Shown here piece by piece: positions 12,760-23,300 of a DNA stretch of 64,000 nucleotides. Origin of the DNA: Maea johnstoni (lineage: Eukaryota > Annelida > Polychaeta > Spionida > Magelonidae). Location: contig OZ012699.1 in NCBI GenBank assembly GCA_963942565.1, forward strand, positions 29,393,355-29,457,354, written 5' to 3'. Position numbers and translations under genes: made by a program. The notes below the pieces were generated by a model. That model saw only the letters and a program-made list of their open reading frames with translations. It did not search any database and was not told the origin of the DNA. The first letter of the stretch is position 1; every line of letters starts with the position of its first letter.

Positions 12760-13182
12760 GTTAAACATGAAAACCTTGCCGTTAAAGAAAAGCAAGAGAG
12801 GGAAGAAAATGCTAGCAGCTTATTAGTTAAACATGAAAACCTTGCCTTTAAAGAAAAGCAAGAGAGGGAAGAAAATGCTAACAGCTTATTAGTTAAACAG
12901 GAAAACCTTGCCGTTAAAGAAAAGCAAGAGAGGGAAGAAAATGCTAGCAGCTTATTTGTTAAACATGAAAACCTTGCCGTTAAAGAAAAGCAAGAGAGGG
13001 AAGAAAATGCTAGCAGCTTATTAGTTAAACAGGAAAACCTTGCCGTTAAAGAAAAGCAAGAGAGGGAAAAAAATGCTAGCAGCTTATTTGTTAAACATGA
13101 AAACCTTGCCGTTAAAGAAAAGCAAGAGAGGGAAGAAAATGCTAGCAGCTTATTAGTTAAACATGAAAACCTTGATGTCTGA

Positions 13183-13808
13183 CAGGATATTGTAGCATTT
13201 AACATAAAGCAGTGCTCAGCCAAGCAGTTACGTTGTTACAAACTTGATGTTCATGTTGAATATCTTTTCCTGAGAAATCATTTGTGTCAAGGTAAAGGGG
13301 CTGGAAATAGGGGATAGCATAAAAGGTAGTAATTTCATTAAAGTAGTGAATAATGTAAGATAGGGATTGCCTAAAGGTAGCAATTTTGAAAAAAGTTGTG
13401 ATTTCATTAAAGTAGTGAATACTATTAGGTAGGGATCGCCTAAAGGTAGCAATTTAGGAAAATGTAGAGATTTTCTAAAGGTAGTGAGCAGTGTAATGTT
13501 GTGATTTCCATTTCCATTTGGAAAAGTAGCAAATTGTTAAAGGTAGCAATTTCTACCAAGCTCAATATTAAATCTGGGCCCTGACACCCAAATTTGCTAC
13601 CTTAACCACATAGGCAAAATAAGGCCCCTATTTCTTGCCATGTATTTAACAAATGGCTACTACCAGGGTTGGGTTTCTTCCAGAAGAAACATTAAGAAAC
13701 CTAGTTTCTTCCTGTTTTTACCCAAGAGAAACTCGAAGAAATGGAAGAAACTATTTTAATGGTACTTCACAAAAGACCTTAAGGGAAACAAGTTACATGT
13801 ATTAAATA
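13183..13808 (+). repeat. Unit spacer (unit 1 example): degenerate ~70-bp repeats, no gene
   Basis: The first half contains imperfect repeats of ~70 bp built on AAAGGTAGCAATTT and ATTAAAGTAGTGAATA. The second half has several AAGAAAC/GTTTCTT motifs around 13670-13770. I see no reading frame with protein character and no clear polyadenylation signal. Equivalent spacers follow the TGA at 16723, 20182, 23723, 27330, 30937 and 34393. Confidence 0.75.
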
Positions 13809-14066
13809 TAGGACTGTCATTGATATAACAAGTATCGATCGATCGAAATGATTTTTCCAATTAATCGAAAAAGGTATTATGTCAATTGTTATGTCAATTA
13901 ATCGAAACACATTTTCTGCCATTTTTAGCCAACGCTAATAAGAATTTTGAAGAGAAACTCAAGTATTCAATCAAAAAGTGTTGAGAAAACCTTCATTGTC
14001 TTAGCATTGTGAGAATCTTACGATCCTAGCCACAAAAATAGTGTGGAACATGTGAAAATATTCAAA
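13809..14066 (+). mobile_element. Truncated hAT-type miniature at each unit junction (unit 1/2 shown)
   Basis: Starts TAGGACTGTCATTG after ATTAAATA and matches the left 255 bp of the complete element at 35020-35374. Here it is cut at TTC and joined to finger-coding sequence, making the unit junction. The same fragment ends units 2-6. It contains a TATCGATCGATCGA run and paired TTAATCGAA motifs. Confidence 0.88.
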
Positions 14067-14924
14067 CACTCTTCTGGTCTGCTATATCATAAGAAAACGC
14101 ACCGTAGGGAAAGACCCTTCCAGTGCAATGAATGTGAAAAGGCATTCACACAGCATTCTGCTCTGGCAGCGCATAAGAAAATACACAGTGGGGAGAGACC
14201 TTTCCAGTGCAACGAATGTGATAAGGCATTCACCCAGCATTCTGCTCTGGCAGTGCATAAGAAAATACACAGTGGGGAGAGACCTTTCCAGTGCAACGAA
14301 TGTGACAAGGCATTCACCCAGCATTCTGCTCTGGCAGTGCATAAGAAAATACACAGTGGGGAGAGACCTTTCCAGTGCAATGAATGTGACAAGGCATTCA
14401 CCCAGCATTCTGCTCTGGTAGTGCATAAGAAAATACACAGTGGGGAGAGACCTTTCCAGTGTAATGAATGTGACAAGACATTCACACACTCTTCTTCTCT
14501 GGTACAGCATAAAAGGATACACAGTGGTGAAAGACCCTTCCAGTGCAATGAATGTGATAAGGCATTCACACAGCATTCTGCTCTGGCAGCGCATAAGAGG
14601 ATACACAGTGGGGAGAGACCTTTCCAGTGCAATGAATGTGATAAGGCATTCATACAGTCTGCTGCTCTGGCAGCCCATAAGAAGACACATAGGGGGGAAA
14701 GACCTTACCAATGCAATGAATGTGACAAGACATTCACAAAATCTTATTCTCTGGTACAGCATAAAAGGATACACAGTGGTGAACGACCCTTCCAGTGCAA
14801 TGAATGTGATAAGGCATTCACACAGCATTCTGCTCTGGCAGCGCATAAGAGGATACACAGTGGGAGAGACCTTTCTAGTGCAATGAATGTGATAAGACAT
14901 TCACACTCTCTTCATCCCTGGTAA
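14043..14924 (+). pseudogene. Unit 2 finger block (nine C2H2 fingers, no ATG)
   Basis: The open frame starts in the truncated hAT miniature and enters half a finger (KHSSGLLYH without its Cys pair). Nine full fingers follow, mainly [17 protein letters not shown], with one each of the [18 protein letters not shown] and TKSYSLVQH helices. There is no in-frame ATG ahead of the fingers; the frame is open upstream only to a stop at 14010. After the ninth finger a one-base loss in the linker (~14859) and a TAG in the proper frame end it. This is best read as a promoterless 3' gene fragment, unless an upstream exon is spliced in, for example at CCTAG (14025-14029). Confidence 0.8.
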
Positions 14925-14935
14925 ATCACAAGAAG

Positions 14936-16300
14936 ATGCACAGTGGGGAAACCCAGGAAAGACCTTTCCAGTGCAATGACTGTGATAAGTCTTTCACACA
15001 CCCTTCTGGTCTATTAAAGCATAAGAGGATACACAGTGGTGAAAGACCTTTCCAGTGTGATGAATGTGGCAAGGCATTCTTAAGATCTGCTAATCTGATA
15101 CAGCATAAGAGGATACACAGTGGTGAAAGACCTTTCCACTGCGATGAATGTGGCAAGGCATTCACACGATCCTCTGCTCTGTTTCGGCATAAGAGGAGGC
15201 ATAGTGGGGGAAAACCCTCCCAGTGCAATGAATGTGAAAAGGCATTCACGCAATCTTCTGAACTGGTGAAGCACATCAGAACTCATGCAGTAAAAAGGCC
15301 TTTTCATTGTGATATATGTGATAAGGCTTATAGGACATCAATTCATTTGAAGAAGCATAAGAAAGCACATCAAAAGCTGTCAACTCACGAAACAGAACAA
15401 CAGTTATCAGAACCAAGGAAATGGATTGTTGTTAAGGGTCAGTGTCTCCTTGTAAAACAAGAGTTGGAGAAAAATGCTAGTAGCATATTAGTAAAACAGG
15501 AAAACCTTGTCATGAAAGGACAGTGTCTCCCAATAAAGCAAGAGAGAGAAGAAAATGCTAGCAGCATATTAGTGAAACAGGAAAATCTTGTCGATAAAAG
15601 ACACTGTCTCCCTATAAAGCAAGAGATGGAGGGAAATGCTAATAGCATATTAGTAAAACAAGAAAACCTTGCCGTTAAAGGATGGTGTCTTCCTATAAAG
15701 CAAGAGAGGGAAGAAAATGCTAGCAGCTTATTAGTAAAACAGGAAAACCTTGCCGTTAAAGGACAGTGTCTCCCTATAAAGCAAGAAACGGAAGAAAATG
15801 CTAACAGCATATTAGTTAAACAGGAAAACCTTGCCGTTAAAGGACAGAGTCTCCCTATAAAGCAAGAAACGGAAGAAGATGCTAACAGCATATTAGTGAA
15901 ACAGGAAAACCTTGCCCTTAAAGGACAGAGTCTCTCTATAAAGCAAGAAACAGAAGAAAATGTTAACAGCATATTAGTTAAACAGGAAAACCTTGCTGTT
16001 AAAGGACAGAGTCTCCCTATAAAGCAAGAAACGGAAGAAAATGCTAACAGCTTATTAGTGAAACAGGAAAACCTTGCCGTTAAAGGACAGTGTCTTCCTG
16101 TAAAGCAAGAGAGGGAAAAAAATGCTAGCAGCTTATTAGTTAAACAGGAAAACCTTGCCGTTAAAGGACAGAGTCTCCCTACAAAGCAGGAGAGGGAAGA
16201 AAATGCTAGCAGCTTATTAGTAAAACAGGAAAACCTTGCCGCTGAAGGACAGAGTCTCCCTATAAAGCAAGAAACGGAAGAAAATGCTAACAGCTTATAA
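14936..16300 (+). CDS. Unit 2: 454-aa protein, five C2H2 fingers plus ~20-site SUMO-consensus tail
   Basis: A true ATG with A at -3 opens this frame. Residues ~11-145 are five canonical C2H2 fingers (helices THPSGLLKH, LRSANLIQH, TRSSALFRH, TQSSELVKH, RTSIHLKKH); the first linker has a three-residue insertion (HSGETQERPF). After a short bridge, residues ~165-454 are about 10.7 copies of a 27-residue repeat. Each repeat normally contains P-I-K-Q-E and L-V-K-Q-E. I count 20 sites fitting the SUMO-acceptor rule hydrophobic-K-x-E, plus one TKQE; many are followed by acidic residues (KQETEE). Known biology: such lysines are SUMO targets, and SUMO on C2H2 proteins usually recruits repressors. Inferred: a nuclear DNA-binding, multiply SUMOylated regulator. 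No promoter is visible. Confidence 0.72.
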   Translation: MHSGETQERPFQCNDCDKSFTHPSGLLKHKRIHSGERPFQCDECGKAFLRSANLIQHKRIHSGERPFHCDECGKAFTRSSALFRHKRRHSGGKPSQCNECEKAFTQSSELVKHIRTHAVKRPFHCDICDKAYRTSIHLKKHKKAHQKLSTHETEQQLSEPRKWIVVKGQCLLVKQELEKNASSILVKQENLVMKGQCLPIKQEREENASSILVKQENLVDKRHCLPIKQEMEGNANSILVKQENLAVKGWCLPIKQEREENASSLLVKQENLAVKGQCLPIKQETEENANSILVKQENLAVKGQSLPIKQETEEDANSILVKQENLALKGQSLSIKQETEENVNSILVKQENLAVKGQSLPIKQETEENANSLLVKQENLAVKGQCLPVKQEREKNASSLLVKQENLAVKGQSLPTKQEREENASSLLVKQENLAAEGQSLPIKQETEENANSL

Positions 16301-16723
16301 GTTAAACATGAAAACCTTGCCGTTAAAGAAAAGCAAGAGAGGGAAGAAAATGCTAGCAGCTTATTTGTTAAACAGGAAAACCTTGCCGTTAAAGAAAAGC
16401 AAGAGAGGGAAGAAAAGGCTAGCAGCTTATTAGTTAAACATGAAAACCTTGCCGTTAAAGAAAAGCAAGAGAGGGAAGAAAATGCTAACAGCTTATTAGT
16501 TAAACAGGAAAACCTTGCCGTTAAAGAAAAACAAGAGAGGGAAGAAAATGCTAGCAGCTTATTTGTTAAACATGAAAACCTTGCCGTTAAAGAAAAGCAA
16601 GAGAGGGAAGAAAATGCTAGCAGCTTATTAGTTAAACAGGAAAACCTTGCCGTTAAAGAAAAGCAAGAGAGGGAAGAAAATGCTAGCAGCTTATTAGTTA
16701 AACATGAAAACCTTGATGTCTGA
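16301..16723 (+). repeat. In-frame 66-bp (22-aa) repeat block after the tail stop, present in all seven units
   Basis: Beyond the TAA that ends the 27-residue tail, the same frame stays open for 140 codons of 22-residue repeats (VKQENLAVKEKQEREENASS type, alternating VKQE and VKHE) and closes with TGA after ENLDV. The other copies are 12760-13182, 19760-20182, 23301-23723, 26842-27330, 30449-30937 and 33971-34393; those of units 5 and 6 are 489 bp instead of 423. All units share the TAA, which differs by one base from the repeat's usual TTA. It is either a former longer tail now in the 3' UTR, or sequence reached by read-through or splicing. Confidence 0.85.
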
Positions 16724-17583
16724 CAGGATATTGTAGCATTTAACATAAAGCAGTGCTCAGGCAAGCAGTTACGTTGTTACAAACTTGATGTTCATGTTGA
16801 ATATCTTTTCCTGAGAAATCATTTGTGTCAAGGTAAAGGGGCTGGAAATAGGGGATAGCATAAAAGGTAGTAATTTCATTAAAGTAGTGAATAATGTAAG
16901 ATAGGGATTGCCTAAAGGTAGCAATTTTGAAAAAAGTTGTGATTTCATTAAAGTAGTGAATACTATTAGGTAGGGATCGCCTAAAGGTAGCAATTTAGGA
17001 AAATGTAGAGATGTTCTAAAGGTAGTGAGCAGTGTAATGTTGTGATTTCCATTTCCATTTGGAAAAGTAGCAAATTGTTAAAGGTAGCAATTTCTACCAA
17101 GCTCAATATTAAATCTGGGCCCTGACACCCAAATTTGCTACCTTAACCACATAGGCAAAATAAGGCCCCTATTTCTTGCCATGTATTTAAGAAATGGCTA
17201 CTACCAGGGTTGGGTTTCTTCCAGAAGAAACATTAAGAAACCTAGTTTCTTCCTGTTTTTACCCAAGAGAAACTCGAAGAAATGGAAGAAACTATTTTAA
17301 TGGTACTTCACAAAAGACCTTAAGGGAAACAAGTTACATGTATTAAATATAGGACTGTCATTGATATAACAAGTATCGATCGATCGAAATGATTTTTCCA
17401 ATTAATCGAAAAAGGTATTATGTCAATTGTTATGTCAATTAATCGAAACACATTTTCTGCCATTTTTAGCCAACGCTAATAAGAATTTTGAAGAGAAACT
17501 CAAGTATTCAATCAAAAAGTGTTGAGAAAACCTTCATTGTCTTAGCATTGTGAGAATCTTACGATCCTAGCCACAAAAATAGT

Positions 17584-18464
17584 GTGGAACATGTGAAAAT
17601 ATTCAAACACTCTTCTGGTCTGCTATATCATAAGAAAACGCACCGTAGGGAAAGACCCTTCCAGTGCAATGAATGTGACAAGGCATTCACACAGCATTCT
17701 GCTCTGGCAGCGCATAAGAAAATACACAGTGGGGAGACACTTTCCAGTGCAACGAATGTGATAAGGCATTCACCCAGCATTCTGCTCTGGCAGTGCATAA
17801 GAAAATACACAGTGGGGAGAGACCTTTCCAGTGCAACGAATGTGACAAGGCATTCACCCAGCATTCTGCTCTGGCAGTGCATAAGAAAATACACAGTGGG
17901 GAGAGACCTTTCCAGTGCAATGAATGTGACAAGGCATTCACCCAGCATTCTGCTCTGGTAGTGCATAAGAAAATACACAGTGGGGAGAGACCTTTCCAGT
18001 GTAATGAATGTGACAAGACATTCACACACTCTTCTTCTCTGGTACAGCATAAAAGGATACACAGTGGTGAAAGACCCTTCCAGTGCAATGAATGTGATAA
18101 GGCATTCACACAGCATTCTGCTCTGGCAGCGCATAAGGGGATACACAGTGGGGAGAGACCTTTCCAGTGCAATGAATGTGATAAGGCATTCATACAGTCT
18201 GCTGCTCTGGCAGCCCATAAGAAGACACATAGGGGGAAAAGACCTTACCAATGCAATGAATGTGACAAGACATTCACAAAATCTTATTCTCTGGTACAGC
18301 ATAAAAGGATACACAGTGGTGAACGACCCTTCCAGTGCAATGAATGTGATAAGGCATTCACACAGCATTCTGCTCTGGCAGCGCATAAGAGGATACACAG
18401 TGGGAGAGACCTTTCTAGTGCAATGAATGTGATAAGACATTCACACTGTCTTCATCCCTGGTAA
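17584..18464 (+). pseudogene. Unit 3 finger block, broken
   Basis: Same layout as unit 2. One base is missing in the linker after the first full finger (around 17738-17746), shifting the frame. The remaining eight fingers are open from about 17745 to the shared frameshift near 18399. No ATG precedes the fingers. One linker/finger variant differs from the sister units (AHKGIH). Confidence 0.8.
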
Positions 18465-18475
18465 ATCACAAGAAG

Positions 18476-19759
18476 ATGCACAGTGGGGAAACCCAGGAAA
18501 GACCTTTCCAGTGCAATGACTGTGATAAGTCTTTCACACACCCTTCTGGTCTATTAAAGCATAAGAGGATACACAGTGGTGAAAGACCTTTCCAGTGTGA
18601 TGAATGTGGCAAGGCATTCTTAAGATCTGCTAATCTGATACAGCATAAGAGGATACACAGTGGTGAAAGACCTTTCCACTGCGATGAATGTGGCAAGGCA
18701 TTCACACGATCCTCTGCTCTGTTTCGGCATAAGAGGAGGCATAGTGGGGGAAAACCCTCCCAGTGCAATGAATGTGAAAAGGCATTCACGCAATCTTTTG
18801 AACTGGTGAAGCACATCAGAACTCATGCAGTAAAAAGGCCTTTTCATTGTGATATATGTGATAAGGCTTATAGGACATCAATTCATTTGAAGAAGCATAA
18901 GAAAGCACATCAAAAGCTGTCAACTCACGAAACAGAACAACAGTTTTCAGAACCAAGGAAATGGATTGTTGTTAAGGGTCAGTGTCTCCTTGTAAAACAA
19001 GAGTTGGAGAAAAATGCTAGTAGCATATTAGTAAAACAGGAAAACCTTGTCATGAAAGGACAGTGTCTCCCAATAAAGCAAGAGAGAGAAGAAAATGCTA
19101 GCAGCATATTAGTGAAACAGGAAAATCTTGTCGATAAAAGACACTGTCTCCCTATAAAGCAAGAGATGGAGGGAAATGCTAATAGCATATTAGTAAAACA
19201 AGAAAACCTTGCCGTTAAAGGACGGTGTCTTCCTATAAAGCAAGAGAGGGAAGAAAATGCTAGCAGCTTATTAGTAAAACAGGAAAACCTTGCCGTTAAA
19301 GGACAGTGTCTCCCTATAAAGCAAGAAACGGAAGAAAATGCTAACAGCATATTAGTTAAACAGGAAAACCTTGCCGTTAAAGGACAGAGTCTCCCTATAA
19401 AGCAAGAAACGGAAGAAGATGCTAACAGCATATAAGTGAAACAGGAAAACCTTGCCGTTAAAGGACAGAGTCTCTCTATAAAGCAAGAAACGGAAGAAAA
19501 TGTTAACAGCATATTAGTTAAACAGGAAAACTTTGCCGTTAAAGGACAGAGTCTCCCTATAAAGCAAGAAACGGAAGAAAATGCTAACAGCTTATTAGTG
19601 AAACAGGAAAACCTTGCCGTTAAAGGACAGTGTCTTCCTGTAAAGCAAGAGAGGGAAGAAAATGCTAGCAGCTTATTAGTAAAACAGGAAAACCTTGCCG
19701 CTAAAGGACAGAGTCTCCCTATAAAGCAAGAAACGGAAGAAAATGCTAACAGCTTATAA
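18476..19759 (+). pseudogene. Unit 3: five fingers plus SUMO tail, shortened by an in-frame stop
   Basis: An ATG opens five fingers and a tail with 11 hydrophobic-K-Q-E sites, giving 319 residues before TAA at 19433 (a TTA codon in units 2, 5 and 6). The frame then stays open to the common TAA at 19757. One 81-bp repeat present in the other units is missing near 19650. The tail stop and the GGACGG variant (GRCLP instead of GWCLP) are shared with units 4 and 7. A 319-residue product is still possible. Confidence 0.8.
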
Positions 19760-21042
19760 GTTAAACATGAAAACCTTGCCGTTAAAGAAAAGCAAGAGAG
19801 GGAAGAAAATGCTAGCAGCTTATTTGTTAAACAGGAAAACCTTGCCGTTAAAGAAAAGCAAGCGAGGGAAGAAAATGCTAACAGCTTATTAGTTAAACAG
19901 GAAAACCTTGCCGTTAAAGAAAAGCAAGAGAGGGAAGAAAATGCTAGCAGCTTATTTGTTAAACATGAAAACCTTGCCGTTAAAGAAAAGCAAGAGAGGG
20001 AAGAAAATGCTAGCAGCTTATTAGTTAAACAGGAAAACCTTGCCGTTAAAGAAAAGCAAGAGAGGGAAGAAAATGCTAGCAGCTTATTTGTTAAACATGA
20101 AAACCTTGCCGTTAAAGAAAAGCAAGAGAGGGAAGAAAATGCTAGAAGCTTATTAGTTAAACATGAAAACCTTGATGTCTGACAGGATATTGTAGCATTT
20201 AACATAAAGCAGTGCTCAGCCAAGCAGTTACGTTGTTACAAACTTGATGTTCATGTTGAATATCTTTTCCTGAGAAATCATTTGTGTCAAGGTAAAGGGG
20301 CTGGAAATAGGGGATAGCATAAAAGGTAGTAATTTCATTAAAGTAGTGAATAATGTAAGATAGGGATTGCCTAAAGGTAGCAATTTTGAAAAAAGTTGTG
20401 ATTTCAGTAAAGTAGTGAATACTATTAGGTAGGGATTGCCTAAAGGTAGCAATTTAGGAAAATGTAGAGATTTTCTAAAGGTAGTGAGCAGTGTAATGTT
20501 GTGATTTCCATTTCCATTTGGAAAAGTAGCAAATTGTTAAAGGTAGCAATTTCTACCAAGCTCAATATTAAATCTGGGCCCTGACACCCAAATTTGCTAC
20601 CTTAACCACATAGGCAAAATAAGGCCCCTATTTCTTGCCATGTATTTAAGAAATGGCTACTACCAGGGTTGGGTTTCTTCCAGAAGAAACATTAAGAAAC
20701 CTAGTTTCTTCCTGTTTTTACCCAAGAGAAACTCGAAGAAATGGAAGAAACTATTTTAATGGTACTTCACAAAAGACCTTAAGGGAAACAAGTTACATGT
20801 ATTAAATATAGGACTGTCATTGATATAACAAGTATCGATCGATCAAAATGATTTTTCCAATTAATCGAAAAAGGTATTATGTCAATTGTTATGTCAATTA
20901 ATCGAAACACATTTTCTGCCATTTTTAGCCAACGCTAATAAGAATTTTGAAGAGAAACTCAAGTATTCAATCAAAAAGTGTTGAGAAAACCTTCATTGTC
21001 TTAGCATTGTGAGAATCTTACGATCCTAGCCACAAAAATAGT

Positions 21043-21886
21043 GTGGAACATGTGAAAATATTCAAACACTCTTCTGGTCTGCTATATCATAAGAAAACGC
21101 ACCGTAGGGAAAGACCCTTCCAGTGCAATGAATGTGACAAGGCATTCACACAGCATTCTGCTCTGGCAGCGCATAAGAAAATACACAGTGGGGAGAGACC
21201 TTTCCAGTGCAATGAATGTGATAAGGCATTCACCCAGCATTCTGCTCTGGCAGTGCATAAGAAAATACACAGTGGGAGAGAGACCTTTCCAGTGCAACGA
21301 ATGTGACAAGGCATTCACCCAGCATTCTGCTCTGGCAGTGCATAAGAAAATACACAGTGGGGAGAGACCTTTCCAGTGCAATGAATGTGACAAGGCATTC
21401 ACCCAGCATTCTGCTCTGGTAGTGCATAAGAAAATACACAGTGGGGAGAGACCTTTCCAATGTAATGAATGTGACAAGACATTCACACACTCTTCTTCTC
21501 TGGTACAGCATAAAAGGATACACAGTGGTGAAAGACCCTTCCAGTGCAATGAATGTGATAAGGCATTCACACAGCATTCTGTCTGGCAGGGCATAAGAGG
21601 ATACACAGTGAGGAGAGACCTTTCCAGTGCAATGAATGTGATAAGGCATTCATACAGTCTGCTGCTCTGGCAGCCCATAAGAAGACACATAGGGGGGAAA
21701 GACCTTACCAATGCAATGAATGTGACGAGACATTCACAAAATCTTATTCTCTGGTACAGCATAAAAGGATACACAGTGGTGAACGACCCTTCCAGTGCAA
21801 TGAATGTGATAAGGCATTCACACAGCATTCTGCTCTGGCAGCGCATAAGAGGATACACAGTGGGAGAGACCTTTCTAGTGCAATGA
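21043..21886 (+). pseudogene. Unit 4 finger block, broken
   Basis: Two full fingers are in frame, then an extra base in a linker near 21275 (GGGAGAGAGACC for GGGGAGAGACC) shifts the frame. A second change around 21580-21590 (GTCTGGCAGGG) shifts it again. No ATG precedes the fingers. The variants TGTGACGAGACATTC and TTCCAATGTAATG are shared with unit 5. Confidence 0.78.
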
Positions 21887-21935
21887 ATGTGATAAGACAT
21901 TCACACTGTCTTCATCCCTGGTAAATCACAAGAAG

Positions 21936-23300
21936 GTGCACAGTGGGGCAACCCAGGAAAGACCTTTCCAGTGCAATGACTGTGATAAGTCTTTCACACA
22001 CCCTTCTGGTCTATTAAAGCATAAGAGGATACACAGTGGTGAAAGACCTTTCCAGTGTGATGAATGTGGCAAGGCATTCTTAAGATCTGCTAATCTGATA
22101 CAGCATAAGAGGATACACAGTGGTGAAAGACCTTTCTACTGCGATGAATGTGGCAAGGCATTCACACGATCCTCTGCTCTGTTTCGGCATAAGAGGAGGC
22201 ATAGTGGGGGAAAACCCTCCCAGTGCAATGAATGTGAAAAGGCATTCACGCAATCTTCTGAACTGGTGAAGCACATCAGAACTCATGCAGTAAAAAGGCC
22301 TTTTCATTGTGATATATGTGATAAGGCTTATAGGACATCAATTCATTTGAAGAAGCATAAGAAAGCACATCAAAAGCTGTCAACTCACGAAACAGAACAG
22401 CAGTTATCAGAACCAAGGAAATGGATTGTTGTTAAGGGTCAGTGTCTCCTTGTAAAACAAGAGTTGGAGAAAAATGCTAGTAGCATATTAGTAAAACAGG
22501 AAAACCTTGTCATGAAAGGACAGTGTCTCCCAATAAAGCAAGAGAGAGAAGAAAATGCTAGCAGCATATTAGTGAAACAGGAAAATCTTGTCGATAAAAG
22601 ACACTGTCTCCCTATAAAGCAAGAGATGGAGGGAAATGCTAATAGCATATTAGTAAAACAAGAAAACCTTGCCGTTAAAGGACGGTGTCTTCCTATAAAG
22701 CAAGAGAGGGAAGAAAATGCTAGCAGCTTATTAGTAAAACAGGAAAACCTTGCCGTTAAAGGACAGTGTCTCCCTATAAAGCAAGAAACGGAAGAAAATG
22801 CTAACAGCATATTAGTTAAACAGGAAAACCTTGCCGTTAAAGGACAGAGTCTCCCTATAAAGCAAGAAACGGAAGAAGATGCTAACAGCATATAAGTGAA
22901 ACAGGAAAACCTTGCCGTTAAAGGACAGAGTCTCTCTATAAAGCAAGAAACGGAAGAAAATGTTAACAGCATATTAGTTAAACAGGAAAACCTTGCCGTT
23001 AAAGGACAGAGTCTCCCTATAAAGCAAGAAACGGAAGAAAATGCTAACAGCTTATTAGTGAAACAGGAAAACCTTGCCGTTAAAGGACAGTGTCTTCCTG
23101 TAAAGGAAGAGAGGGAAGAAAATGCTAGCAGCTTATTAGTTAAACAGGAAAACCTTGCCGTTAAAGGACAGAGTCTCCCTACAAAGCAGGAGAGGGAAGA
23201 AAATGCTAGCAGCTTATTAGTAAAACAGGAAAACCTTGCCGCTAAAGGACAGAGTCTCCCTATAAAGCAAGAAACGGAAGAAAAAGCTAACAGCTTATAA
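21936..23300 (+). pseudogene. Unit 4: five fingers plus SUMO tail; ATG lost and in-frame stop
   Basis: The ATG used in units 2, 3, 5, 6 and 7 reads GTG here (21936), and the next linker reads GAT rather than GET. The third finger begins FYC, shared with unit 5. The tail has 11 consensus sites before TAA at 22893, as in units 3 and 7, and then remains open to the common TAA at 23298. One site reads VKEE. Confidence 0.8.

Noticed and set aside
11940-13182. CRISPR-like regular repeats
   Set aside because: Repeats are contiguous, coding and without spacers, in a eukaryotic context; they are protein tandem repeats.
13660-13800. Another hAT end starting CAGGGTTGGGTTTCTTCC in the unit spacer
   Set aside because: No matching inverted end or 8-bp duplication could be found, so I left it as spacer sequence.
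14082-14900. Antisense and +1-frame open stretches over the finger blocks
   Set aside because: They arise because 84-bp finger repeats keep the same off-frame open; the C2H2 pattern fixes the true frame.
14921-14956. Possible 36-nt GT...AG intron at the disabled finger
   Set aside because: Removing 36 nt does not restore the frame, and the length is too short for an animal intron; the extra CCCAGGAAA reads as a three-residue linker insertion.
15439-16764. Long antisense open frame (~441 residues, Ser/Leu/Cys/Phe-rich) opposite the SUMO tail, repeated in the other units
   Set aside because: It is the complement of 81- and 66-bp repeats whose lengths are multiples of three; a single stop-free repeat stays open when iterated. 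The composition is low-complexity and the plus-strand frame explains the region.
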